Below are positions 1 through 10,867 of a DNA stretch of 64,000 nt, piece by piece. The stretch spans positions 4,650,001 through 4,714,000 of the forward strand of contig CM070579.1 in NCBI GenBank assembly GCA_036346355.1, given 5' to 3'. The notes under the pieces are model-generated. The model ran no database searches. It worked only from the letters and a program-made list of their open reading frames with translations, and had not been told where the DNA came from. Both the position numbers and the translations under genes were made by a program. Origin of the DNA: Rhipidocladum racemiflorum (Eukaryota; Streptophyta; Magnoliopsida; Poales; Poaceae). Each line of letters starts with the position of its first letter. Position 1 is the first letter of the stretch.

Positions 1-340
1 GCAGCCTTCATTACTTGATCGACGACCGCTTTTGAGTCGCCATGCACGCATAACCGCCAGAGCTCGAGGTCGGGCGGCGATGCGGAGACCAAGAACGAGG
101 GCCTCATACTCGGCGACGTTGTTGGTTGCGTCGAAAAGTAGCCGGATAACGCATCAAGCTTGTTCCGTGTGGTGAAAGAATGACGACCCGGCCCCGCTCC
201 GCTTTTGGTGAAGGACCCGTCTGGCACATCGCCCAAGATGCTCGGGGTCTTCGAGCGGAGAGTGGGGCCTGGCTTCGGTCCACTGCACGTAAGTCGGCTA
301 GGACTTGAGATTTTATGGCAGTCCCGAGGGACATAGGATA
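1..340 (-). pseudogene. Ribonuclease H domain of the first Tat element, partial
   Basis: The minus strand encodes pieces of a retroelement RNase H: a YFDGS-type first strand, the AEYEAL helix and an HGDSK-like segment near the window edge, where it is cut. It matches the more complete RNase H at 23720-24220. The frame is interrupted several times. Its role is to degrade the RNA strand during reverse transcription. Confidence 0.75.
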
Positions 341-833
341 CGTCATGCCCGTTGAGCTCGAGTGCCCACTTGGCAATTCTTCCGGAGGCGTCGCGGTTGT
401 GGATGACCTCGGCCGAGTGGTAGGGAAGTTACCACGGAAGCGTGGTCTTTGGTTGAAGTAGTGTACCAGCCTTCCTTTTCGCGTGATCGAATCACAGAGA
501 GCATCTTACGAATCTGCTGGTACCGTGCCTTGGACTCGGAGAGTACTTCGCTAATGAAGTAGACCGGCCATTGGATCTTAAGGACCCGCTTCTTCTTCCT
601 CGCTCGCCCGCGACAAGTGCCGTCTTGACGACCTGGGTCGTGGCGGCAATGTAGAGTAGCAGAGGCTCTTCCGGCGCCGGCGACCAAAGACCGAGGGGTG
701 GTCAGAAAACCTTTAGCGCGTCGAAGGCGCCCCGAGCCTCCTTCGCCCGGTGAAGTGGTCGGATTTCCTCGAGGAGTTTGTATAGGGGCAAGCGCGTTCG
801 CGAGGCGGGGACGTGAAGCGACTTCAGGGCCGC

Positions 834-1508
834 TTAGGCACCCGTCGACCTTTGGGCCCCTTTGAGGTTGCTGATCGGCCCCATCCTTAAGATCGCGGAG
901 ATCTTGTCTCGGCTGGCTTCGATGCCGCGCTCGGAGATGATGAAGCCGAGTAGCTTCCCCTTGGGTACCCCGAAAACGCATTTCTCGGGGTTGAGCTTGA
1001 TGCGGAACCGTCGAAGGTTCGCGAAGGTCTCCTCCAGATCGGCGATGATGTCGCTGGTCTTCCTGGTCTTGACAACGATGTCGTCGACGTACGCCTCGAC
1101 ATTGCGGCCGATCTGGTCGGAAAGGCAGGTCTGCATACATCTATGGTATGTAGCTCCCGCGTTCTTCAGGCCAAACGGCATTGTTACGTAGCAGAACGAA
1201 CCGTACGGAGTGATGAAGGAAGTCGCGAGCTGGTCGTCTTCTTTCATCGCGATCTGGTGGTACCCTGAGTAGGCATCCAGAAAGGACAGGGATTCGCACC
1301 CTGCGGTGGAGTCTACCATTTGGTCGATGCGGGGCAGAGGGAATGGATCTTTCGGACACGCCTTGTTGAGGCTTGTGTAGTCGACACACATTCTCCATTT
1401 CCCAGTCTTCTTTTTTACAAGCACAGGGTTTGCTAGCCACTCGGGGTGGCGAACTTCTTTGATGAACCCTGCGGCCAAGAGCTTGGCTATTTCCTCTCCT
1501 ATGGCCAC
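834..1508 (-). CDS. pol: Reverse transcriptase domain of the first Tat element
   Basis: This is the longest uninterrupted retroelement frame (224 residues). Visible hallmarks in order are the GKWRMCVDYTSLN finger segment, FPLPRID, FLDAYSGYHQI, PFGLKNAGATY and the catalytic YVDD box followed by a KCVFG-type thumb entry. This is the polymerase that copies element RNA into DNA. It belongs to a gag-pol polyprotein that is broken upstream and downstream, so it is a domain-length survivor rather than a separate gene. Both frame ends are set by indels, not by a natural start or stop. Confidence 0.93.
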   Translation of the reverse strand: MAIGEEIAKLLAAGFIKEVRHPEWLANPVLVKKKTGKWRMCVDYTSLNKACPKDPFPLPRIDQMVDSTAGCESLSFLDAYSGYHQIAMKEDDQLATSFITPYGSFCYVTMPFGLKNAGATYHRCMQTCLSDQIGRNVEAYVDDIVVKTRKTSDIIADLEETFANLRRFRIKLNPEKCVFGVPKGKLLGFIISERGIEASRDKISAILRMGPISNLKGAQRSTGA

Positions 1509-1879
1509 GCGCTTTCCTTAATCGGCGGCAGCAGACGCGGGCGTAGCCTAGACCAGGCCGGATGTTCAGTGGAGTGCTCGGCGACTTCCCTCGGATCCGG
1601 CATGTCGGAGGGCTTCCATGCGAAGGCGTCGGTTAGCGCGGAGGAAGTCGACGAGCCGCTTTCCTATTTGGCAGAAGCGTGGTCCCGATCCGAGCGGTTT
1701 TAGTCGGGTCCTCTCGGGTCGACCTCGATCGTCTTCGTGTCCTCGGCGGACTTGAAGGAGCCCGGTCCGAACTTGCTAGAAGTCGGGAGCGGACGTGAGG
1801 TGTCGCTCGGAGGCGGCGAGCTCGATGGATGCGGCGACCGCCGAGGCCAACTCGCAAGCTGTCTTTCGCGGTGAAGGCG

Positions 1880-2240
1880 TAGCTGGAAAGACGCGTTACT
1901 GGTGATCACCCCATGCGGCCGGGCATCTTGACCAGGTAGGTGTAGTTGGGGATCGCCATGAACTCAGCGTAGCATGGTCTCCCAGGATGGGCGTGGTAGG
2001 AGCCGGAAAATCCACGACCTCGAAGGTGAGGGTCTCGGTGCGGAAGTTAACCGGGCTCCCGAGCGTGACGGGCAGTCGTCGACTGCCCGGCGGAGTGGGC
2101 CTCTTGGCCGCCAGGAACGACGCCGTGAAAGGGTGCTCGCTTGGTCGAAGGCTCGGCGGGGATCCCCATGGCGTCGAGGGTCTCAACGTAAAGGATGTTG
2201 AGGCTGCCGCCGCCGATCCATGAGCACCTTAGTCAGGCGC
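1880..2240 (-). pseudogene. Aspartic protease region of the first Tat element
   Basis: Minus-strand frames give, in pieces, a DGGSSLNIL-like active-site segment (about 2160-2225) followed by LTFEVVDF and a MAIPNYTYL-like stretch, the order seen in Tat retropepsins. Frameshifts split it. It lies between gag (to the right) and reverse transcriptase (to the left), as expected. Confidence 0.7.
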
Positions 2241-2299
2241 TTTGTTCCCACGATGGGGTCAATGACGGCGGGTACCTCCTGGTTGCGGGGCGTGGTCGG

Positions 2300-4320
2300 G
2301 GTGGTCGGCCCGGTCAAAGGTGATCGGGACTCCGACCACGAAGGTATTTAGGTACGGTGGGCTTGCCGCGAACACCTCTCGGCGAGCGAGCTTGAGCTGC
2401 CTCGGTCGGCGTAGCTTGCTGGGTCCGCCGAAGATCATGAGGCAACCGTCGGTCTCGGGAAGCCGACGCCCGCCTCTCGATCTCGTGGTCGGCGCCGAGT
2501 CTTGCCTCTTTCCTTTGCCCGTGGGCGTCGTGGGGGTTCCGGAAAGGAAACGCTTCAGGACTTCGCAGATCCGATACTTGTGCCTCGACGGGGTATCCGT
2601 GGTTCGGACCATTACTCTCCATCGCCTTCGAAGTGGTCGGGGTTGCCGGCCTTGCGGCTTTCCCGATCGGTCGCGGGTCGCGAACCAGGCGGTCCTCGCG
2701 GACTGTTCTTGCCGTGGCGCTTCGCTTGTCGGGCGGTCGGAGGAGGGGTGGGCTCGGTGCGATCCTCGCTTCGACTTCCCTTTGTCGAAGATGACATCTA
2801 CGGCCTCCTCGCCCGAGGCGTGGTTGAGTGGCAATGTCCAGGAGTTCTTTGGTGGTCTGGGCTTCAGACACCAGCTTTATGGACCAGGGTCTTGGAAGTG
2901 GTGCGTCAGATGAATGCCCCCCACGACATCGGCGTCGCGGATGTCGGGGAGCTCGTTGCCTTCTTTGGGAAAAAGCGTCGGATGTAGTCCCTGAGGTTTT
3001 CCTGGGCCGCTGCTGCCTTTTCAGTCCCGTGAAATTCCCTGGTCGCTTGTAGGTGCCCTGAAGTTGCCAACGAAGTGGTGCTTGAGGTCGCCCGATTCGG
3101 ATGATGTTGGCGGGCAGATATTCGAGCCATGCCCGGGCTGAGTCCGCCAAGTAGATGGGGAGGTATTGGATGACAAAAAGGTCGTCCGTCGCTCCCCCCG
3201 CCCGGCATGCGAGCCGGTAATCTTCCAGCCACACACTGGGGTTTGTAGCCCCTGCGTACTTGGCTATGTTGACCGGCGCCCGGAATCTGGCAGGAACCGG
3301 CTGCGAATTCCTCGACAGAACGCCCGTGGCCGAGGCCATCGGGGCTCGGGCTTTGCAGTCCGCGCCCGCGGGATTGTCGGCGACGTACGACCGGGTCGGG
3401 TCGTTCCTCGTTCTTCGCGTTTGGAGGGTGGTGCGAGCGTCGCGTTCGTCCCCCAAACGTTGGCGCACCGGGGTGCGCGAAGCCTGGGGTTGTCTGGAAG
3501 GCGACGCTGCCCTTGTTTCGCTCCGACGGCCTCGGCTGGCGTTGCGGCGCGGGCCATCCGAAGAGGCGTCCGAACGCTGCGATCCGTGGCCATACGCGTG
3601 CTGCGCGGCCGCTCGCTCCACCAGGCCCCGGAGGTTCTGGTGGGTAGCCTTGGCCGCGGGATCGTCTGGCTCGGGAATGCCGCGGAGCAAAGCATTGCCG
3701 CCGCGGGCGATGTTTTGGCGTGGGGAAAACGATGAATCGTCTGGCCCCCTAGCTACCGGTGGTGGACTGGCGTCTTGTGGCCTTGTAGCCGCCAGCGCAG
3801 TGGAAGCGGCGAGCATCGCTCCAGTCGGCTCGAGCTTGTCGAGCTTCGGCCTTTTGAGCCTCCACTGCGTCGCTGGCCGAAGGTCGGCGCGGCGAGCAGT
3901 GATCCTCCTCGGTGTGTTGGCGGAGAGTCTTGGCGTGGCGAAGTAGCGGCGCTCCGCAGCGGTGTCGGGTCGCGATGGCGTGGTGCATTCTTATCTCTTC
4001 CTCCGCTAGAGCCGTGGTCGGAGGAGTTGTCCGAGTGGTGGTCGCTGCACGTGCGTGGCCGACCATTGCCACGGCGCGCGAGGTCGCGGCGGGTGCGACC
4101 GCCATCGCCGATGCCTCCGCGACGCTTGGGGTGATGGGGCCTCTGGCGTGCCGGCGTCGGTCCGTAGCGGGACCTCGAGCCGGAGGTCTCAAGGCGCTGA
4201 GTGAGCGTCGGGGTCCTCGGACACTTGGCGCCGGAGTATGGCGGGACGATCACTATCCGTCTCCGCCGTGGTGGTGACGGTCGAGGGAGCCGAAAGCGGA
4301 TCGGCCTTCTCGGCATGGCG
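2300..4320 (-). pseudogene. gag: gag region of the first Tat element, frameshifted
   Basis: The minus strand encodes a retrotransposon gag core: the WLEDYRLACRAGG segment, FVIQYLPIYLADSARAWLEYL and a DADVVGAFIYGTT-like segment, between about 2300 and 3236. Upstream is a low-complexity, arginine- and proline-rich N-terminal part that starts near 4315 (MPRR...). Indels shift the frame repeatedly, so no intact capsid protein can be read. Gag would form the particle in which reverse transcription occurs. Confidence 0.85.
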
Positions 4321-4397
4321 ATGTCGGAGAAAGAAAGGGAACCGCCGAGGAAGCTAAGCGGGAAAAATGGCGGCAACGCCGTGCACGAAGCCCCTAC

Positions 4398-4410
4398 TGG
4401 CGCGCTTAAC
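4398..4410 (-). promoter_or_regulatory. Primer-binding site of the first Tat element (degenerate)
   Basis: Just inside the 5' LTR the plus strand reads CCCCTACTGGCGCGC. Its complement resembles the GGCGCGCCAGGTAGGGG-type primer site common in grass gypsy elements, with base changes. Confidence 0.55.
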
Positions 4411-4965
4411 CGCCGGTGTTTCGAGCACCGCCAATGAATTTGTATAGGTAAGAGGGGTGCACGCTCCTCTCCTCGACGGCTTACTCGGGTGAGCACAAGA
4501 TGTATCTTGGTTGGTGAACGTCCCTACTCCGATTCGTGTGGGTTTGATTGTATTGATTCCTTGGTTGTCCGTCGCCTTACACGCCGCTCCCTCCCCTTTA
4601 TATAGGCGAGGAGGGAGGTTACACCGTTGCTTGAAAAAGAGAAAAGATCGTGCTCTTAGTCGCCCGCAAGTGGCGGGCGATGGATCGGCCCGGCTGCTCC
4701 TTGCCCTGCCGCCGGCCTGGGCGTAGTTGCTGCGTCGCTCGTAGTAAATGCGAGAGTTGGGGACTTGCGCCGCTGCGTCATCGTTACGGCCAGCATTTAA
4801 TGCGATCGATACGCAATAAAGGCTGTCGCTTCTTCAGGGATTTCGCTGACTTGGTCATGGCTACGGCTTTTCCTCGCCAGCCGTGGCCTTGGGCCCCGAC
4901 CGGCCTGGTTCGGCCCACGCGCCCTTTCGGGCCGCTGGGGGTACCCATGGCCTGGGTACTCGTCA
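4411..4965 (-). repeat. 5' LTR of the first Tat element
   Basis: Starts about CGGTGTTTCGAGCACC and ends CGTCA on the plus strand. It aligns along its length with the LTRs at 18860-19424 and 28305-28862. A TATATAGG motif (about 4601-4608) is conserved in the LTRs. AGGGT follows directly. Confidence 0.9.
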
Positions 4966-5248
4966 AGGGTATTAGTTTTAGCGGAGGTTGAAATAATCCT
5001 GTTTCCAATGCCTTGAGAAAGAGGGGAGAGTTTGCAGTGTTAGTGTTACAGATTTACAAAGCTGCATTCTGACAACTAAGCATTAAGAAACGTCTAGCCA
5101 TCATAACAAGCAATAGACAAATAACAATTCTTAGAAACCAAAAAGGCAAGAGCCTCTCTTGTGTAATATGGCTATGCCCGGCACTAATATTGCTATCTTT
5201 TCTTGTCTGTTCTCCCGCCCACAGGCTCCTTTGTAACTAAGATTTGTA

Positions 5249-5292
5249 GTCCCATCATTTGTGATACTTAGTCCCATCATTTGTGATACTTT
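5249..5292 (+). repeat. 22-bp direct repeat in the FNR intron
   Basis: AGTCCCATCATTTGTGATAC(TT) occurs twice head to tail. It is also present in copy B near 29145-29188. In copy C the two repeats are separated by a Tourist-like MITE. Confidence 0.85.
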
Positions 5293-5480
5293 ATGTCCAT
5301 GTTAATAACATTTAATTTCCCCATGCAAACAACAATTTGATATATTTTTTTAACAAAGATTGCTTTGCTTCCTGAATAGTTCTCAGATACAAATCCAACT
5401 TGTATGCATATCCACATTTCCCGTAGAATTGTGCTTCCATTCTTAGTTCATGGTACATTATGTCATTATGGATGTTCTAA

Positions 5481-6043
5481 GAGCATCTCCAGCAGAGCCC
5501 CTAAACCAGCCCCTAAACTTTAAAATAGGGGGTGTAGTAAAAAAAAAACAGATCCAGCAGGGCCCCAACTCAAGCCCCTAAAATTAGGAGGCTCCTAAAT
5601 TTGTCTCCTTAGCCCTAATTCCCAGGGGGCCCCAACTCCAGCCCCTAAAATTATGAGACCCTTAAATTTGCCTTCTCAGTCCCAATTCCCAAGGACACAA
5701 GTACAACCCCTATTATTGAAGGTAGGAAAATACATGAGAGGCTTCGAAAATTTTATCATGTTTTGAAAATTTTAAATTTAAATTTGAAATATCATGTTTT
5801 TAAATTGTAAATGTTAATATGCTTATGTTTTATGTATTACAAATATTTTTGATTGAATTTTAGTGGTGTCAAATGAAGATTATACATAGCGGATATGTTA
5901 AAATAGGAGAAAAAGTAAAATAGGGGCTACGATTTAGGGGCTGTTGCTGGACTTGTACTCTGAAAACAGGGCCCCAAAAAATAGAGTGAGTCCCTAAATC
6001 TAAAATAGGGACCCTGTTTTAGGGGCTCTTGCTGGAGATGCTC
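5481..6043 (+). mobile_element. PIF/Harbinger-type MITE (563 bp), copy A
   Basis: Inverted termini GAGCATCTCCAGCA and TGCTGGAGATGCTC are flanked by the 3-bp target duplication TAA (5478-5480 and 6044-6046). The interior is AT-rich with repeated CCCCTAAA-type subterminal motifs and no coding capacity. Copy C has the uninterrupted empty site GTTCTAACCTTAAG near 42832, which proves the boundaries. Confidence 0.95.
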
Positions 6044-6082
6044 TAACCTTAAGGATCAAACTATGATTTTTTCTGATCTAAG

Positions 6083-6327
6083 GGCCATCTGGCAATTAAA
6101 ATAATGCTCCTACCTGAGAATGATCCAAATGCAACCCATATTATGATTGCCACTGGCACAGGTGTTGCTCCCTTCCGTGCGTACCTATGTCGTATATTCA
6201 TGGAAGATGTCCCGAATTACAGATTTGGTGGTCTGGCATGGCTCTTCCTTGGTGTCGCTAATTCTAACAGTATTCTCTATGATGAAGAGTTCACAAGCTA
6301 TCTTAAGCAGTATCCTGACAATTTCAG
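6083..6327 (+). pseudogene. Root-type ferredoxin-NADP+ reductase, NADP-binding exon (copy A)
   Basis: After a splice-acceptor-like CTAAG, the exon encodes a PSG then IMLLPE segment and the NADP+-binding core with GTGVAPFR, FGGLAWLFLG and YLKQYPDNFR, typical of root/heterotrophic plastid FNR. It ends at a good donor (CAG|GTTACT). FNR moves electrons between NADPH and ferredoxin in plastids. A 4-bp insertion (AATT/TTAA at about 6094-6097) between the PSG and IMLL codons shifts the frame. The following exons are absent, because a transposon starts at 6461. The matching upstream exons would lie beyond the left-hand retrotransposon, outside the window. It is a dead fragment. Confidence 0.92.
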
Positions 6328-6823
6328 GTTACTAGACCTCATCCATATTAACAGATTGTTTCAATTATTATTGCTATACTTGTCTAAAACAACACTTTTG
6401 TTATTTACTTAGATGCTTTTGTCTACTTCACCATCGTGAGAACATTATTGACATTTGAGAGTGAAGCATCTAGACTCCCAATTTTATTTGGTTTTGGTAA
6501 TTAATGACAATCCTGCTTAAAAGACTAACAATTTATCTTGGATTTGTGAGAAATCGAGAATAGGTTGGTCTCTATCATGCGGCATAAATCTTGAGAGCTA
6601 AAGGGCTCAAGAAAGAAAGACCAAGAGCTTCAAATCAATGTATAATTGTAGTTAGGACTTTTATGTAATTTTACCGATTTCGGAGTTAGGAGAAAAAGAT
6701 CGGTTTGCTAGAATAGTTGTCGTACTATTAAGGGGGAGTGATGCCTAGCAGTTTGAATTGATCAAGGTTAATTGGTTCAAAATCTTTTCAAAATCATTCC
6801 TAGTTGCATTTGAAATTGGCATT

Positions 6824-7440
6824 TCAAAGTAGTTTTGTATCTACAACCAAACCAGTAGTACCGCATCCAGGAAAACCTCTTTCCTCACCGATTGCAAGTA
6901 ATCTAGTAGTATCATTCTCATTTGAAGATCTCAAATACTCTTCTCCAAAGAGGATAATAATAGCCCATACAAACCTTTTCAGACAATCTATGATAGTACT
7001 TTTCGCAATCAGAGACAATCATCAATAGCATTTGTTGGTACTCCATAAGCTATCATACAAAATGTTGCGCTTATCTTTTGTAAATAAGATAACTCGAAAA
7101 TTCCAAAGCACAATTCCTCTTTTGAATAAAATAATTATCATGAGTTTCTATAGCACGCAATATGTGAAGAAATAGAGAACGACTCATTCTAGACCTGGGC
7201 TGAAAAGAAGAATGAGCCATAGACAAGATGATCAACCACAAATACAAAGAAATAAAATATTTCTCATTGTAAACCTACGACGAAAGAAGGTTGGACCGTA
7301 GATCGGAGAATCAGCAAAATAGCCTCATTATAGCCTAGCATGTCCTTCCTCTCTATTCCGATCTACATATTGATGGTTAAAAATAGAACCCCCATGGCGT
7401 TAAGCATTCACACACTCATCTTGCTCCTGTGCTAGGTATG
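6824..7440 (-). pseudogene. PIF/Harbinger transposase N-terminal fragment, copy A
   Basis: The minus strand encodes the same fragment as 30718-31440 in copy B (see there), but with further base changes and a deletion near 7000-7020 and 7080. Only 64 residues remain open (6824-7018). The catalytic DDE part is missing. Confidence 0.8.
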
Positions 7441-8879
7441 CTACTTTAAGAAAAGATTCATCATTGTCATTTGATGATGAGTTTTCTGAGAGAAAATACT
7501 GGACTAAATTGCAATAACTCATTGAGATATGCTAAATAGTGAATCGCTCGTAAATGCGCAAGGCCTGGAAATGCAAATGGCTATTTATATATAGCCCAAA
7601 AATATAGCCGTTACAATAGCCGTTAGAATAAATTTTAAATTTTATTTATAGAAAAGGAATCTTTTTAGGAAATTTTGTATATGGGGATATAGGGATCCAA
7701 ATTTAGGGAATACTGTTGGAGATGGTCTAATATAAGTTGCATATATCTTAAAACAAATAAAGGTGTAACTAATCACTATCTACTCTTCGTTTATGCTTTA
7801 ATATTTGTACAAATTTTAAAAATAAAAGCGTAGAAGCACCTCTCTAAGTTTAAAGTAAGTTCTTATCATTTTCAAAAGCTTTGTCGCCAAATAAACTAAT
7901 GATGTGCCTTAGCCTTATCGCCAATTTATTTGGCGACAGAAGCCTTAGCCTTATCGGCCAAATGAATCTGTGACTAAATAATAATTCAGCAAATTTAATC
8001 AGTGACAGAATAGAACATATATTACCATTTTCATTTGGCAACCGTAGATCTGGCGACATATGTATATTCTTGTAATTTTTTTTGCCGCCGCCTAAGCGCC
8101 TTGTTGCACCGCCCCATCTTGTAGGATCAAAGATAACCAACTAAAGGAGATGAATAGGATGTATTTAAAAATCTCAGCTCTCATTACAGTAATTAAACAA
8201 GCCATGCTAGAATCGAGAATTTTATCAATTAAAACCTAAATCGTCTAGGTTTTACTAAGTGCACCAAAAAATTAAATCTAAGCAAATTGACAATTCCAGA
8301 TACAAGAACAATTGATAAGTGAACTAGGAATGCAAGTTGCTCGAATAAATACAAGAGACCAAACCAAAAGGAGATGAACACAAAGTTTTTATCCTGTGGG
8401 TCTCAGAGTCTTATCAGTCTCCCTTATTCCACGTTGAGGTAGCTTGATCAACTCAAGCCGGCCCCTTGCGCAAATAAGCCTCCCTCTATCACTATTGGTA
8501 ACTCTTCCCCAACCTGGGTAGGTGAGCTCCAGTTTTCACAAACCACCAGGCCTTCTCACAACCTTTTTGAGGAGATCACCAGTTCTCCCGCCTTCAAGCC
8601 GTCTAAGAGGCGGCAACATCAAAGATAATAGGGTGATGACGTTTATTTGAGGTTGATTCAAGTGTCTAAATGGCTCAAACTTGAAATGCACATTTGAATG
8701 CTCCTAACTCTCTCAAAAAGTAAATTTAATGCACAAAGGAAGAAAGATGACTTGCTAGAGCTCACAAGTTATTCAATGAGTGTTTAAGAATATCCTTTGA
8801 TGTAGGTATGACGGTATTTATAGCTCCCATCCACAATTTCAACTATTGGAATCAAAATTCATAAAAAAAAATTAGGCAT

Positions 8880-9480
8880 CCCGGTACTACCGACATGCAA
8901 AATCCGGTATAACCAAACCCTATCCAACGGTTGAAATATCGAATTAAATGCGGTGGTAAAAACCGTTAAATGAGGTCCGGTACTACCGACACACAAAGTG
9001 TGGTAGTATCGACTTTTGAATCGAGATTGGCTCAAAAAATATCCTTCTATAAAATAAGTACCTACATCTATTTTTGCAAGATTTACCGAAGTTCCAGTAG
9101 TACCAACATTTTCACAACGGTAGTACCGACCTTCAAAATACAGAGAGGTTACTCAAAAACACTCTTTTTATGTAATAAGTACCTGAGCTATGCCACGCAT
9201 CGCCGAGCTCCACCTCCAAAGAAGATCGGATTTTACACGTCGATAGCTCCGGCTACAAAGAAACTCACAGAAATGTGCTTCTGTTGAATAACTACCGGGC
9301 AACAACTCGGTACTACGACACCTACGGTAGTACCGATCTTAACACTTTGGTAGTTTCGGTCCAGAGAATTTAAGAAAGACATGCAGCAACAATTCTCTGG
9401 AAAAAGGCTACCATTATGTAAATTGCGGTACTAGCGCCCATGTGGTAGTACCAACCTAACATGATGGTAGTACTGATTTC
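8880..9480. repeat. Cluster of GGTAGTACCG palindromic motifs, copy A
   Basis: Variants of CGGTAGTACCGA and CGGTACTACCGAC occur about a dozen times in 600 bp, in both orientations, just inside the right arm of the inverted-repeat element. Such subterminal motif clusters are typical transposase-binding regions of plant DNA transposons. That role is inferred here, not shown. Confidence 0.75.
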
Positions 9481-10229
9481 TCACGATAATGCACAAAAGA
9501 CTTTGGAGAACCAAGTCCAAATGCAACTTGTGGATGATTTTTAAAAGAGTTTGAGCCAAAAGACCTTAATCATTTTCAAACTACTAGACATTACTTCCCT
9601 TGATAGTACGTCACCTATTCTAGTAATTTGATCTTTTACTTCTAGCTCGAGATCAGTAAAAACTATATAAAAGGTCCTTAACACAATTGTATCTTGACTT
9701 CACACTTTTAGTCATCTTTACTTGATATTTTACCTCACAAGTTTTAGTTTTCATGTGACGAGATAAAAACCAACCTATTCCCATAAACCCAAGAGAAATT
9801 GTTAGTCCTTTAATACAATTATCATTAATTACCAAAACCCAAATAAAATTAGAGGTCTAGATGCTTCACACCTCCATGCCTCATATCCGGGAGTATATAA
9901 GCCCACCATCTCAGATTAGACGATGCACTATCACAAAAAGCCTCGCCGGCCGCCAGCTTGCCCCGCTTGAGCACCTCGTCGTCGTGCGTGCTGCCCAAAC
10001 CTAGGCACCTTGTTGAGCACCGCCCATACCCATGCCTCATGGATTTGAGCTCAATCGCGATGGCAAGAGAGGAGGAAGAGAGGCGCCGAAGGAGGGAAAG
10101 GAAGCGCGAGGGGAGTCCGAGATAGGCAAGAGGGCTGGTGAGGTGAGAAAGAAGGGAAACTAGGGAAGAGGTCTGTCGATAGGGAGAGAGTATAAAGAAG
10201 GTGGTAGAGAGAAAAATATGTGAAATTAA

Positions 10230-10436
10230 TGCGTGGGCTAATAAGAAAAGAGAATGGCTACAAATTAATGCGTGGGCTAATAAGTAACACTCGAGTGTTT
10301 TTTGGTTTGTGAGCACTCAACTTAGGGGCCTATAAAGAGGAGGGTGGTGGGGAGAGATTACAAATTGATTGGATCGATGGATCTAGATCCAAAGGCTACA
10401 AATTTGAGTGCTCACAAACTAAAAAAACACTCAGGT
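10230..10436. repeat. Hairpin-forming MITE-like sequence, copy A
   Basis: The arm GTTTTTTGGTTTGTGAGCAC at about 10298 is repeated inverted as GTGCTCACAAACTAAAAAAAC at about 10408, with about 90 bp between. To the left, TTAATGCGTGGGCTAATAAG occurs twice as a direct repeat (about 10228 and 10266). It is present in copies B and C as well. Confidence 0.7.
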
Positions 10437-10465
10437 GCTCCCTAGACACCTCGAAAAGAAAATAA

Positions 10466-10500
10466 CTACTCCCTTCATTCCAAAATATAAGACACAACTG
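10466..10500. repeat. Stowaway-like terminal sequence
   Basis: CTACTCCCTTCATTCCAAAA followed by TATAAG matches the ends of grass Stowaway (Tc1/mariner) MITEs. I do not see a partner terminus nearby, so this is a solo end. It also occurs in B (about 34363) and C (about 47942). Confidence 0.55.
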
Positions 10501-10867
10501 TTTTTTTAAGTCCCAGAATGCGAGGTGTGAAGCCTCTTGGCTTCTGCTCGATTTCTCCTATCTCTCATGCGTATGTATGCATACATTAACTCCTCGAGCT
10601 TCACATGACGCAACCGCTTCCTTGGTCTATTATACGAGATATCAGAACGGTACATTATACGAGTCGGTGGCAAGGCATGAAGTCCAGAAGCCAATGAGAA
10701 CTGAGAAGAAAGCAATACTAGTCGTACGCACAATCAGATAGAGAAGAAAGCAATACGGCCGTTTCTTCGCAAGACCAACCGTCGCGGCGCCTCGATCACT
10801 TCTCTCCTCTTCTGCACGACGCGAAGCAGAGCACGCACGACTGCACAGGCAAAGCAGTGAAAGCACG

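Larger units (their letters stand above)
1..4965 (-). mobile_element. Ty3/gypsy (Tat-type) LTR retrotransposon, 5' part only
   Basis: Read on the minus strand from right to left: 5' LTR (4411-4965), primer-binding site, gag, protease, reverse transcriptase and the start of RNase H, which is cut by the window edge. RNase H follows the reverse transcriptase as in all pol genes; integrase would lie outside the window but is present in the related full copy at 18860-28862. The right flank is AGGGT (4966-4970), identical to the flank of the second element, so this looks like a duplicated copy of one insertion. Reading frames are broken by many 1-2 base indels. Confidence 0.93.
6461..9869. mobile_element. 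Inverted-repeat DNA transposon (about 3.4 kb), copy A
   Basis: The ends GTGAAGCATCTAGAC and GTCTAGATGCTTCAC start imperfect inverted repeats that can be followed for about 130 bp inward (GGTAATTAATGA, GACTAACAATTT and AATAGGTTGGT on both arms). Inside lie a truncated PIF/Harbinger transposase and a cluster of GGTAGTACCG motifs. No convincing target duplication is visible, so the superfamily is uncertain. Long arms would suit a Mutator-like element, but the ends are not CACTA. Confidence 0.7.

Noticed and set aside
6461..9869. CACTA transposon
   Set aside because: The long inverted arms and motif cluster invite this, but the termini read GTGAAGCATC rather than CACTA and no 3-bp duplication is seen.
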